A stretch of DNA of 5,583 bases from JBJXHB01 sp046160725 (GCA_046160725.1 JBJXHB010000419.1:1-5583); one strand, 5' to 3'; shown: positions 1-5,191, numbered from the stretch's first letter. A program made the numbers and translations. Notes: generated from the sequence alone by a model not told the origin.

Positions 1-62
1 GTGATCATCACCACCTGGTCCTGCATCGAGAACAACTGGGCCGGGGCCAGACGGTCGAACAT
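1..62 (-). CDS. SDR-family oxidoreductase, N-terminal fragment (runs off the window start)
   Basis: The minus strand reads ATG at 62-60 followed by 20 open codons to the window edge. The peptide starts MFDRLAPAQLFSMQDQVVMI and the next codon begins AC, which suits Thr. A short polar lead followed by 'DQVVMIT' is how classical short-chain dehydrogenases/reductases begin: a first beta strand of a Rossmann fold just before the TGxxxGxG nucleotide-binding loop, which would lie outside the window. A good ribosome binding site precedes the ATG. The gene is divergent from the SMP-30 lactonase and dehydratase genes. In sugar-oxidation clusters an SDR commonly oxidises the sugar to its lactone, so that is the inferred role. 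Only 20 residues are visible and neither the Gly-rich loop nor the YxxxK catalytic site can be checked, so another Rossmann-fold protein remains possible. Confidence 0.6.
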   Translation of the reverse strand, partial: MFDRLAPAQLFSMQDQVVMI

Positions 63-307
63 CGCTGCTCCTGCTTCACCGGTGGCGCGCCCTGCGCACC
101 ATGCCCTGAAGCCGCGAGGCCATGCTAGGCAGCCACCCCTTGCGGCGGAATTGGAATTCGATCAATCGCCCCTTCGCCGCTTGCGAACACCGCCGCGGCG
201 CACCGCAGCAGATCCACGCTGCACCGGCCCGGCCACATTCGCCTTGCCCATCGGCGAAGGCCGCCTTGCCGCCTCGCGGCTTGCCCGCGCAGCAGGCCCT
301 GCCTAGC
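63..307. promoter_or_regulatory. Divergent intergenic region between the SDR and SMP-30 genes, with a small AT-rich patch
   Basis: These 245 bases separate two divergent starts and should hold both promoters. The only AT-rich stretch is at about 149-166. It contains ATTG (150-153) and CAAT (163-166) as inverted arms nine bases apart, with GAATTC between them. This could be an operator half-site pair or part of a promoter. No convincing paired -35 and -10 boxes are visible. The rest is GC-rich. A reading frame in phase with the lactonase extends back to 122, but it encodes a low-complexity Pro/Ala/Arg tract outside the conserved fold, so I treat it as non-coding. Confidence 0.45.
68..72 (-). 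promoter_or_regulatory. Ribosome binding site of the minus-strand SDR gene
   Basis: The minus strand reads AGGAG, then five bases (CAGCG), then the ATG at 62-60. This Shine-Dalgarno match at normal spacing fixes the start of the truncated gene and is the main reason to accept such a short fragment as real. Confidence 0.65.
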
Positions 308-1231
308 ATGCCGGCCATGTCCGCCGCCGCCGCCCCGCTCGACGCCGCACCCCGCAGCGCGGCCTGGCGCCGCGTCGGCACGCAGCGCGACATCCTGGGC
401 GAGTGCCCGCTGTGGGACGAGCGGCGGCAGTGCCTGTGGTGGGTGGACATCCGGGCACCGGCGCTGCGCTGCCTGCACCCGGCCGACGGCGCGCTGCAGA
501 CCTGGCCCATGCCCGAGGCGCTGGGCTCGATGGCGCTGGCCGACGACGGCCGGCTGCTGCTGGCCCTGGGCCGCCGCCTCGTGCTGTGGGACGCGGCGGA
601 CGGCCGCCTGCAGCCCCTGGCCACGCCCGACTGGCCGGACCCGGAGCACCGCTTCAACGACGGCCGTTGCGACCGCCAGGGGCGGTTCTGGGTCGGCACC
701 ATGCACAACCGGACCCGCGCGCCCGAGGGCCGGCTGTACCGGCTGGACCAGCGCGGCCTGGTCGAGATGGACCGCGGCCTGTGCATCCCCAACAGCCTGG
801 CCTTCAGTCCGGACGGCCGTGTCATGTACCGGGCCGATTCACTCAGCTACCGCATCGAACGCGCGCCCTACGACCCGGACACCGGGACGCCGGGCCCGGT
901 GCACACGCTGGCGACCACGGTGCCGCCGGGGTTCCCGGACGGCTCGGCGGTGGATGCCGGGGGCGGCCTGTGGAACGCGGAGTTCAACGCCGGGCGGATC
1001 GTGCGCTATGCGCCGGACGGCCGCATCGACCGCATCGTGCCGGTGCCGGTGCCGCGGCCGACCTGCTGCGTCTTCGGCGGGCCGGACCTGGCCACGCTGT
1101 ATGTCACCACCGCCAGCCAGCAGATGAGCGCGGACGAGCTGGCTGCGATGCCGCTGGCCGGTGCGCTGCTGGCCTTCGAGCCCGGCGAGCGCGGGCTGGT
1201 GGAGCCTCGTTTCGCGGTGCCGGCCGCGTGA
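308..1231 (+). CDS. SMP-30/gluconolactonase/LRE-family lactonase
   Basis: The 307-residue product has the usual length for this six-bladed beta-propeller family of metal-dependent sugar lactonases, which hydrolyse aldonolactones to aldonic acids in the cytoplasm. The family's metal ligands are all in context: Glu32 in LGECPLW, Asn117 in RFNDGR (substrate-side), Asn162 in PNSLAFSPDG and Asp211 in FPDGSAVD. Further family blocks are FWVGTM (about 127-132) and RYAPDGRID (about 233-241). One block is less typical: WNAEFNAG near 222-229, where WVA.WGG is common. ATG 308 is chosen because homology begins soon after it; ATG 317 is equally possible and the ribosome binding site is weak (AGCAGG at 291-296). 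No signal peptide is visible. The gene lies 40 bases upstream of the enolase-superfamily gene, probably in one transcript. The exact sugar (gluconate, galactonate, arabinonate or other) cannot be read from the sequence. Confidence 0.9.
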   Translation: MPAMSAAAAPLDAAPRSAAWRRVGTQRDILGECPLWDERRQCLWWVDIRAPALRCLHPADGALQTWPMPEALGSMALADDGRLLLALGRRLVLWDAADGRLQPLATPDWPDPEHRFNDGRCDRQGRFWVGTMHNRTRAPEGRLYRLDQRGLVEMDRGLCIPNSLAFSPDGRVMYRADSLSYRIERAPYDPDTGTPGPVHTLATTVPPGFPDGSAVDAGGGLWNAEFNAGRIVRYAPDGRIDRIVPVPVPRPTCCVFGGPDLATLYVTTASQQMSADELAAMPLAGALLAFEPGERGLVEPRFAVPAA

Positions 1232-1271
1232 TCGCGGACCCTGCCTTCCAACCCCTGCCAACGTCGACCCC

Positions 1272-2408
1272 ATGCCCCCGCTGAACCTGCAGATCGCCCG
1301 CGTCGAGGCCCATGTGTTCCGCGTGCCGGTGGCAGTGCCGATCAAGGTCTCCTTCGGCACCTTCCGCGACCGGCCGATGGTGCTGGTGCGGGTGGTGGAT
1401 GTCGACGGGGCCGAGGGCTGGGGCGAGATCTGGAGCAACTGGCCGGCGGTCGGCGCCGAGCATCGCGCCCGCCTGCTGGCCGACTACGGCGAGCGGCTGG
1501 TCGGTCGCCGCTTCGACGGCCCGGCGCAGGCCTGGGCCCAGCTCTCGCGCGAGTTGGAGGTGCTGGTGCTGCAGACCGGCGAGGTCGGGCCGGTGGCCCA
1601 GATGCTGGCGGGCCTGGACATCGCGCTGTGGGATCTGGTCGCGCGGCGGGCCGGCCAGCCCCTGCATCGCCTGCTCGGTGGCACCGGCGCGGCCGAAGTG
1701 CCGGTCTATGCGACCGGCATCAACCCGGACCAGCCGGAGCGGTTTGCCGCGGACCGGCAGGCCGAGGGGCACCGTGCCTTCAAGCTGAAGGTCGGCTTCG
1801 ACATCGACCGCGACACGGCCAACCTGGTGGCGATGCGCGAGGCGCTGGGGCCGCAGGCGGCCATCTGCTGCGACGTCAACCAGGCCTGGGGTGTCGCGCA
1901 GGCCACCGACTTCGCGCGCCGCATCGGCGACCTCGGGCTGATGTGGCTGGAGGAGCCGATCCGCGTCGACGCGCCGGCGGCCGACTGGGCCGCGCTGGCG
2001 GCGGCCAGTCCGGTGCCGCTGGCCGGCGGCGAGAACATGATGGGGCCGGCGCTCGACACGGCGGTGAACGACCGGGTGCTGAAGGTGATCCAGCCCGACG
2101 TCACCAAGTGGGGCGGCATCAGCGGCAACCTGCCGGTGGCCCGCGCGGCGGTCGCCGCTGGCCTCTGGTACTGCCCGCACTTCTTCGGTGGCGGGCTGGC
2201 GCTGCTGGCCTCGCTGCAACTGCTGGCGGCCGCTGGTGGCGACGGCTATCTGGAGTTCGACTGCCATGCCAACGCCGGGCGCGAGCGCATCGTCGGCGAC
2301 CTGTTGCCGGTCCGGGACGGGCGCGTTCCCGTGCCCGGCGGGGCCGGCCTGGGGGCGTTGCCCGACCTGGCCGCGCTGGAGCGCTGGCGCACCTGGCCGG
2401 CGGCCTGA
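1272..2408 (+). CDS. Mandelate racemase/muconate lactonizing enzyme family protein (MR subgroup, probable sugar-acid dehydratase)
   Basis: The 378-residue product is an enolase-superfamily enzyme with an N-terminal capping domain (about 1-130) and a (beta/alpha)7-beta barrel. The mandelate racemase catalytic set is complete and correctly spaced: KxK base Lys171/Lys173 (FKLKVGF), Mg2+ ligands Asp201 (CCDVNQAW), Glu227 (WLEEP) and Glu254 (GGEN), the His-Asp dyad Asp276 (QPDVTKWGG) and His303 (PHFFGG), and Glu328 (YLEFD). Offsets from mandelate racemase numbering (164/166/195/221/247/270/297/317) stay within 6-11 residues. Members of this subgroup abstract the alpha proton of a carboxylate, and most dehydrate sugar acids to 2-keto-3-deoxy acids. 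The adjacent lactonase points the same way. Start ATG 1272 sits just before the conserved first strand (LQIARVEAHVFRVP); no clear Shine-Dalgarno is visible, so translation may depend on the upstream gene. Racemase or epimerase activity cannot be excluded, and the substrate is unknown. Confidence 0.92.
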   Translation: MPPLNLQIARVEAHVFRVPVAVPIKVSFGTFRDRPMVLVRVVDVDGAEGWGEIWSNWPAVGAEHRARLLADYGERLVGRRFDGPAQAWAQLSRELEVLVLQTGEVGPVAQMLAGLDIALWDLVARRAGQPLHRLLGGTGAAEVPVYATGINPDQPERFAADRQAEGHRAFKLKVGFDIDRDTANLVAMREALGPQAAICCDVNQAWGVAQATDFARRIGDLGLMWLEEPIRVDAPAADWAALAAASPVPLAGGENMMGPALDTAVNDRVLKVIQPDVTKWGGISGNLPVARAAVAAGLWYCPHFFGGGLALLASLQLLAAAGGDGYLEFDCHANAGRERIVGDLLPVRDGRVPVPGGAGLGALPDLAALERWRTWPAA

Positions 2409-2423
2409 TCCCGCGCTTGCGGC

Positions 2424-2441
2424 AGGCCGCCTATGCGGCCT
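2424..2441. terminator. GC-rich hairpin between convergent genes, possible terminator
   Basis: A perfect 7-bp inverted repeat, AGGCCGC and GCGGCCT, encloses a CTAT loop. It lies between the stop of the enolase-superfamily gene (2408) and the end of the LysR gene, and its loop contains the LysR stop codon. The symmetric position would let it act on both transcripts. No T-tract follows on either strand, so it is not a canonical intrinsic terminator. Confidence 0.4.
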
Positions 2442-3369
2442 CCAGCCAGACCGGCGCGGCGTCCTGCGCCGGCGCTGCCGCAGCGCTGTTCACCAGGTGG
2501 TCGACCAGGCTGCGCGCCACCGCCGTCAGGCCGTCCATGTTTCGCACGCACACCATCATCCGGCGGTCGGCCCAGGGGTCGGACAGGCGCACCAGCCGCA
2601 GCCCCAGCGCCGCCGCAAACACCCGCGCGGCCGCCTCGGGCAGCACGCCGATGCCCATGCCCACCTGGACCAGGCGGCAGACCGCCTCGAAGCTGCGCAC
2701 CTGCACCCGCAGCTGCAGCGGCTGGTCGCCGTCGCTCGCCGCGTCGGCCAGCAGCCGCATCATGGCGGCGGACGAGTCCAGGGCGACCAGCGGATGCTGC
2801 ACCAGCTCCGAGAACGCAACGGTCGGACCCTGCAGCGCATGGCCCTGCGGCACCACCGCCACCAGACGGTCGCGCCGATAGTCGAAGTGCTGCAGGCCGT
2901 CCAGCGCGGTGCCGGCCATTACCACGCCGATGTCGGCCTGGCCGTCATGCAGGGCGTCCACGATCTCGCTGCTGCGGCGCTCCTCGAGCTCGATCTTCAC
3001 CGCCGGGCAGTTCAGGCCGAAGCTGGCCAGGTCGTCGGGCAGGAACTGGGTGATCGCCGACGTGTTGGCCTGGATGCGGATGTGGCCCTTCAGGCCCTTG
3101 GCGTAGTCGCTCAGGTCGGCATGCAGCCGCTCGGCCTGCTGCAGCATCGACCGCGCATGCAGCGCCAGCGCCTTGCCTGCGGGCGTGACCTCCACGCCCT
3201 GTGACGAGCGGTACAGCAGCTGCACCCGGTAGCGCGCCTCCAGCAGGGCGATGCGGCGGCTGGCGGCGGCCAGCGCGATGTGCGACTGCTCGGCGGCCTT
3301 GGACAGGCTGCGCGACTCGCAGGCGCGCAGGAACAGGGCCAGGGAAACGAGATCGGGCAGCAGGGCCAT
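2431..3369 (-). CDS. LysR-family transcriptional regulator
   Basis: The 312-residue product has the standard LysR layout. An N-terminal winged helix-turn-helix spans about residues 5-64 (FLRACESRSLSKAAEQSHIA, then SRRIALLE, and VTPAGKAL at about 61-68). A linker helix and a two-lobed effector-binding domain follow from about residue 95 (HIRIQANTSAITQFLPD, then GQADIGVVM at about 143-151, and VGMGIGVLPE at about 236-245). The recognition helix has ALAAASRRI instead of the more common QPALSRQI, a variation seen within the family. Start ATG 3369 is supported by a strong AAGGAG and by homology beginning at once. The gene converges on the dehydratase gene and diverges from the CoA-transferase unit. 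LysR regulators usually control a divergent neighbour, so the CoA-transferase unit is the likelier target. The inducer is unknown. The Ala/Pro-rich C-terminal tail (about 295-312) is probably disordered. Confidence 0.93.
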   Translation of the reverse strand: MALLPDLVSLALFLRACESRSLSKAAEQSHIALAAASRRIALLEARYRVQLLYRSSQGVEVTPAGKALALHARSMLQQAERLHADLSDYAKGLKGHIRIQANTSAITQFLPDDLASFGLNCPAVKIELEERRSSEIVDALHDGQADIGVVMAGTALDGLQHFDYRRDRLVAVVPQGHALQGPTVAFSELVQHPLVALDSSAAMMRLLADAASDGDQPLQLRVQVRSFEAVCRLVQVGMGIGVLPEAAARVFAAALGLRLVRLSDPWADRRMMVCVRNMDGLTAVARSLVDHLVNSAAAAPAQDAAPVWLEAA

Positions 3370-3375
3370 GGGTGT

Positions 3376-3381
3376 CTCCTT
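3376..3381 (-). promoter_or_regulatory. Ribosome binding site of the LysR gene
   Basis: The minus strand reads AAGGAG, six bases (ACACCC), then ATG at 3369-3367. This near-consensus site decides the start, because the frame stays open well upstream to 3789. Confidence 0.75.
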
Positions 3382-3385
3382 GCGT

Positions 3386-3421
3386 CGCCGGCACGGCCGG
3401 CGGACGTCCGGGCAATGCCCG
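3386..3421. repeat. Cluster of short palindromes in the LysR leader
   Basis: Three adjacent inverted repeats occur here: CGCCGG/CCGGCG with a 5-base loop (3386-3402), the perfect 10-mer CGGACGTCCG (3401-3410), and CGGGCA-A-TGCCCG (3409-3421). They lie just upstream of the LysR ribosome binding site and may form leader RNA structure or protein-binding sites. High GC content makes some short palindromes expected by chance. Confidence 0.4.
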
Positions 3422-3428
3422 AACCATG

Positions 3429-3456
3429 ATTCAGAGTTTAGAACACTGAATTCAGT
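3429..3456. promoter_or_regulatory. Candidate LysR operator/promoter patch, AT-rich and palindromic
   Basis: This is the most AT-rich stretch between the LysR gene and the CoA-transferase unit. It contains a perfect 12-bp palindrome, ACTGAATTCAGT (3445-3456). A direct repeat of ATTCAG occurs at 3429-3434 and 3450-3455, exactly 21 bases or two helical turns apart. The first ATTCAG also forms an inverted pair with CTGAAT (3446-3451), separated by 11 bases. Inverted arms around an 11-base spacer and sites in helical phase are what LysR-type regulators usually bind. The position, 60-90 bases upstream of LysR and about 165-190 upstream of 3621, fits an autoregulated divergent promoter. Confidence 0.5.
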
Positions 3457-3521
3457 ATGCCAAGTGGGGGGTAACGGGGTCGCAGGGCGCTGGGGCCGTT
3501 GCGCACCCGGGTCTTGACGGC

Positions 3522-3550
3522 CGGGCAATGCGCTCTTGCCCGATCGGCAA
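3522..3550. repeat. Alternative stem-loops upstream of the plus-strand unit
   Basis: CGGGCAA (3522-3528) pairs perfectly with TTGCCCG (3536-3542) across a 7-base loop. The same right arm can instead pair as TTGCC (3536-3540) with GGCAA (3546-3550), so two mutually exclusive hairpins are possible. A -35-like TTGACG lies just upstream at 3514-3519, but no good -10 box follows at 16-18 bases. The motif CCGGGCAATGC at 3521-3531 repeats 3408-3418 exactly. Confidence 0.35.
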
Positions 3551-3608
3551 TTCCGCCCGGCCGGCGGTCTGCCCAGAATCCCGCCCGGTGCCTTGCGCTG
3601 CCAGGGCC

Positions 3609-3614
3609 AGGGGG
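3609..3614 (+). promoter_or_regulatory. Ribosome binding site for the 71-codon frame
   Basis: AGGGGG is followed by six bases (CCTGCG) and ATG 3621. This is a good Shine-Dalgarno position and suggests that the short frame upstream of the CoA-transferase gene is, or was, translated. Confidence 0.4.
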
Positions 3615-3620
3615 CCTGCG

Positions 3621-3836
3621 ATGAACCTTGCTGAGACGACGCCGGTGCGGTCCGGGCTGGAACGGCCACCACATGACGCGGAGCGGCCGCCGCGCGACGG
3701 CCTGCTGATCGGCGGTGCATGGCAGGACGCCGCCATCGGCCGCATGCTCGCTGTGCATGCGCCAGCCATCGGCCAGCTGCCGGCGGCACTGGAGGAGATG
3801 AGCACGCTTAACAAGGTGGTGCACCAGCATGGCTGA
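3621..3836 (+). pseudogene. Short reading frame resembling an internally deleted aldehyde dehydrogenase remnant
   Basis: The frame encodes 71 residues behind a plausible ribosome binding site. Residues 27-53 include LLIGGAWQDA and HAPAIGQL. These resemble the N-terminus of NAD(P)+-dependent aldehyde dehydrogenases, where an 'F/YIxGxWxxa' segment is followed by 'v.nPatGe'. Residues 56-66 (ALEEMSTLNKV) resemble the usual C-terminal 'l.eYtqlKtv' segment of the same family. The Rossmann domain, catalytic Cys and Glu (more than 400 residues) are absent between them. I infer an in-frame internal deletion that left a non-catalytic stub. The stop overlaps the CoA-transferase start by 8 bases, so translating the stub may couple translation of that gene. 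Alternatively it is an unrelated small protein or a non-coding leader. The family resemblance rests on short motifs only. Confidence 0.4.
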
Positions 3837-4998
3837 GCCGGGCATGGCGGCGCCGGCCGCCCGGCCGCTGGACGGCCTGCTGGTGGTGGCCCTGGAGCAG
3901 GCCGTGGCGGCGCCGTGGTGCACCAGCCGGCTGGCCGATGCCGGCGCCCGTGTCATCAAGATCGAGCGTCCCGAGGGCGACTTCGCGCGCGGCTATGACC
4001 AGGCGGTGCACGGCGAGTCGTCCTACTTTGTCTGGACCAACCGCGGCAAGGAGTCCATCGCGCTGGACCTGAAGCAGCCCGCCGAGCGGGCCCTGCTGCT
4101 GCGCATGCTGGACGGCGCCGACGTCTTCGTGCAGAACCTGGCACCCGGGGCGGCGGACCGGCTGGGCCTGGGCAGCGCGGCGCTGCGCGAGCGGCATCCG
4201 CGGTTGATCACCTGCGACATCAGCGGCTACGGCCCGTCCGGCCCGCTGCAGGGCCGAAAGGCCTACGACCTGCTGGTGCAGGCCGAGAGCGGCCTGGTGG
4301 CGGTCAGCGGCGCGCCCGGCGACTGGGGCCGCATCGGCGTGTCGCTGTGCGACATCAGCGCCGGCATGAACGCGCTGATCGGCATCCAGCAGGCGCTGCT
4401 GGCCCGTGCCCGCAGCGGCCGCGGCGCGGCGGTGGAGGTCTCGCTGTTCGGCTCCGCGGCGGAGCTGATGAGCGTGCCCTACCTGCAGGCGCGCTACGGT
4501 GGCGCGGCACCGCAGCGGGTGGGGCTGCGGCATCCGTCGATCTGCCCCTATGGCGTGTTCCGTTGTGCCGACGGCGCAGAGATCCTGATCTCGATCCAGA
4601 ACGAGCGCGAGTGGGCCGACTTCTGCCGCGAGGTGCTGGGCGACGCCGCGTTGGCACACGACCCGCGGTGCAGCGGCAACGCCGCGCGCTGCCGCCATCG
4701 CGACCTGGTCGACGGCTGGGTGGCGCAGGTCTTCGGGCGGCACGCGTCCGCGGCGCTGGTGCAGCGGCTGGAGGCCGCCCAGACCGCCTTCGGCCGCATC
4801 AATGAGGTGGCCGACCTGGCCGCCCATCCGCAGCTGCGCACCTGGCCGATGCGGGTCAACGACCAGGAGGTCCGGATGCCGGCCCCACCCTGGGCGCCGG
4901 ACACGGGGCCGCAGCCGCTTGGCGTCGCCCCGCGCCTGGACGAGCACGGCGAGTCGCTGCGCCGCGAGTTCGCGGTGGCCGTGTCGCAGCCGGCATGA
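3829..4998 (+). CDS. CaiB/BaiF (family III) CoA-transferase
   Basis: The 389-residue product has the usual length for family III CoA-transferases, which move CoA from one acyl-CoA to a free carboxylic acid as interlocked dimers in the cytoplasm. Visible family features are LDGLLVVALEQAVAAPWCT (about 14-32), the nucleotide-binding region ARVIKIERPEGDFAR (about 40-54), WTNRGKESIALDLK (about 69-82), ISGYGPSGP (about 131-139) and the catalytic aspartate Asp147 in KAYDLLVQAESG. The C-terminal part has FGRINEVADLAAHPQLR (about 321-337) and DEHGESLRR near the end. ATG 3829 follows AAGGTGG (3813-3819) at 9 bases; ATG 3844 is an alternative. The gene overlaps the 71-codon frame upstream, diverges from LysR and is probably LysR-controlled. 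Donor and acceptor acids cannot be inferred, because no ligase, hydratase, lyase or transporter gene is in view. Its stop TGA is also the first three bases of the downstream repeat element. Confidence 0.93.
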   Translation: MAEPGMAAPAARPLDGLLVVALEQAVAAPWCTSRLADAGARVIKIERPEGDFARGYDQAVHGESSYFVWTNRGKESIALDLKQPAERALLLRMLDGADVFVQNLAPGAADRLGLGSAALRERHPRLITCDISGYGPSGPLQGRKAYDLLVQAESGLVAVSGAPGDWGRIGVSLCDISAGMNALIGIQQALLARARSGRGAAVEVSLFGSAAELMSVPYLQARYGGAAPQRVGLRHPSICPYGVFRCADGAEILISIQNEREWADFCREVLGDAALAHDPRCSGNAARCRHRDLVDGWVAQVFGRHASAALVQRLEAAQTAFGRINEVADLAAHPQLRTWPMRVNDQEVRMPAPPWAPDTGPQPLGVAPRLDEHGESLRREFAVAVSQPA

Positions 4999-5010
4999 GC
5001 CCGCCGGGCC

Positions 5011-5059
5011 GTCCCAAGGGCGAATACCGCAGTGCGCAGCACGAAGGTACCCCAGTGAG
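5011..5059 (+). repeat. Direct repeat unit, copy 1
   Basis: This unit begins GTCCCAAGGGCGAATACC and ends in GTGAG. It matches copy 2 at 5143-5191 except for C/G at its base 20 and CA/TC just before the final GTGAG. The near-identity in non-coding DNA points to a recent duplication or a conserved mobile repeat. Confidence 0.9.
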
Positions 5060-5070
5060 CCCGCCGGGCC

Positions 5071-5093
5071 GCCATCGGCCAGAGGCCGATGGC
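5071..5093. terminator. Strong hairpin downstream of the CoA-transferase gene
   Basis: GCCATCGGCC (5071-5080) and GGCCGATGGC (5084-5093) are perfect 10-bp arms around an AGA loop. At 73-95 bases past the CoA-transferase stop, it could end transcription or protect the 3' end of the message. No T-tract follows, so a factor-independent terminator is not proven. Confidence 0.5.
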
Positions 5094-5105
5094 CTTCGGC
5101 AGGCG

Positions 5106-5131
5106 ACGGACAGTCCACATGGACTGTCCGT
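5106..5131. repeat. Near-perfect 26-bp palindrome inside the repeat element
   Basis: The 12-base arms ACGGACAGTCCA (5106-5117) and TGGACTGTCCGT (5120-5131) are exactly complementary around a 2-base centre (CA). With so small a loop it would be a cruciform or a dyad protein site rather than an ordinary RNA stem-loop. It sits between the hairpin and repeat copy 2. Confidence 0.8.
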
Positions 5132-5142
5132 GTCCGGCCTCA

Positions 5143-5191
5143 GTCCCAAGGGCGAATACCGGAGTGCGCAGCACGAAGGTACCCTCGTGAG
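5143..5191 (+). repeat. Direct repeat unit, copy 2
   Basis: This is the second copy of the ~49-bp unit, 132 bases downstream of copy 1. Its end contains GAAGG (5175-5179) seven bases before GTG 5187. That GTG is in frame with the downstream GntR gene, so the repeat could supply an alternative start. Confidence 0.9.

Larger units (their letters stand above)
4996..5191. repeat. Composite intergenic repeat element, REP/MITE-like
   Basis: The element has nested parts. TGAGCCCGCCGGGCCG occurs exactly at 4996-5011 and 5056-5071. A ~49-bp unit occurs at 5011-5059 and 5143-5191 with three mismatches, and its first 42 bases differ at one position only. Between the two copies lie a 10-bp-arm hairpin (5071-5093) and a 12-bp-arm palindrome (5106-5131). 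This is the organisation of a dispersed intergenic repeat rather than a gene. It begins at the CoA-transferase stop codon and ends about 55 bases before the GntR start. No transposase gene, clear terminal inverted repeats or target duplication are visible. The minus strand stays open across both unit copies, which I regard as a by-product of GC content. Confidence 0.8.

Noticed and set aside
122..307. In-frame N-terminal extension of the SMP-30 lactonase back to ATG 122
   Set aside because: The 62 extra residues are Pro/Ala/Arg-rich with no family resemblance and would place the conserved propeller start far from the N-terminus. The region also has to hold the divergent promoter.
1161..1271. 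Upstream start for the mandelate racemase-family gene inside the lactonase gene
   Set aside because: It would add 37 residues out of frame with the lactonase and without family similarity. Homology begins at ATG 1272.
1104..2267. Long open frame on the minus strand across the lactonase and dehydratase genes
   Set aside because: It is low-complexity Arg/Ala/Gln/His-rich sequence antisense to two genes with full catalytic motifs. Such frames arise from high-GC codon bias.
3370..3789. Upstream extension of the LysR frame
   Set aside because: AAGGAG and ATG 3369 directly precede the conserved helix-turn-helix. The extension covers the promoter region and has no homology.
3808..5118. 436-codon open frame on the minus strand opposite the CoA-transferase gene
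   Set aside because: The composition is typical of an antisense shadow and there are no recognisable motifs. The plus strand has a clear CoA-transferase with its catalytic aspartate.
5106..5131. Intrinsic terminator at the 26-bp palindrome
   Set aside because: The centre is only two bases and no T-tract follows on either strand. A DNA-level dyad within a repeat element fits better.
4548..5174. Minus-strand frame running through both copies of the repeat unit, as a possible repeat protein
   Set aside because: Most of it is antisense to the CoA-transferase, and the repeat portion is explained by the DNA repeat. No ribosome binding site or domain supports it.
4996..5191. CRISPR array
   Set aside because: Only two copies of the long unit occur, spaced 132 bases apart with palindromes between them. 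There are no regular spacers and no cas genes.
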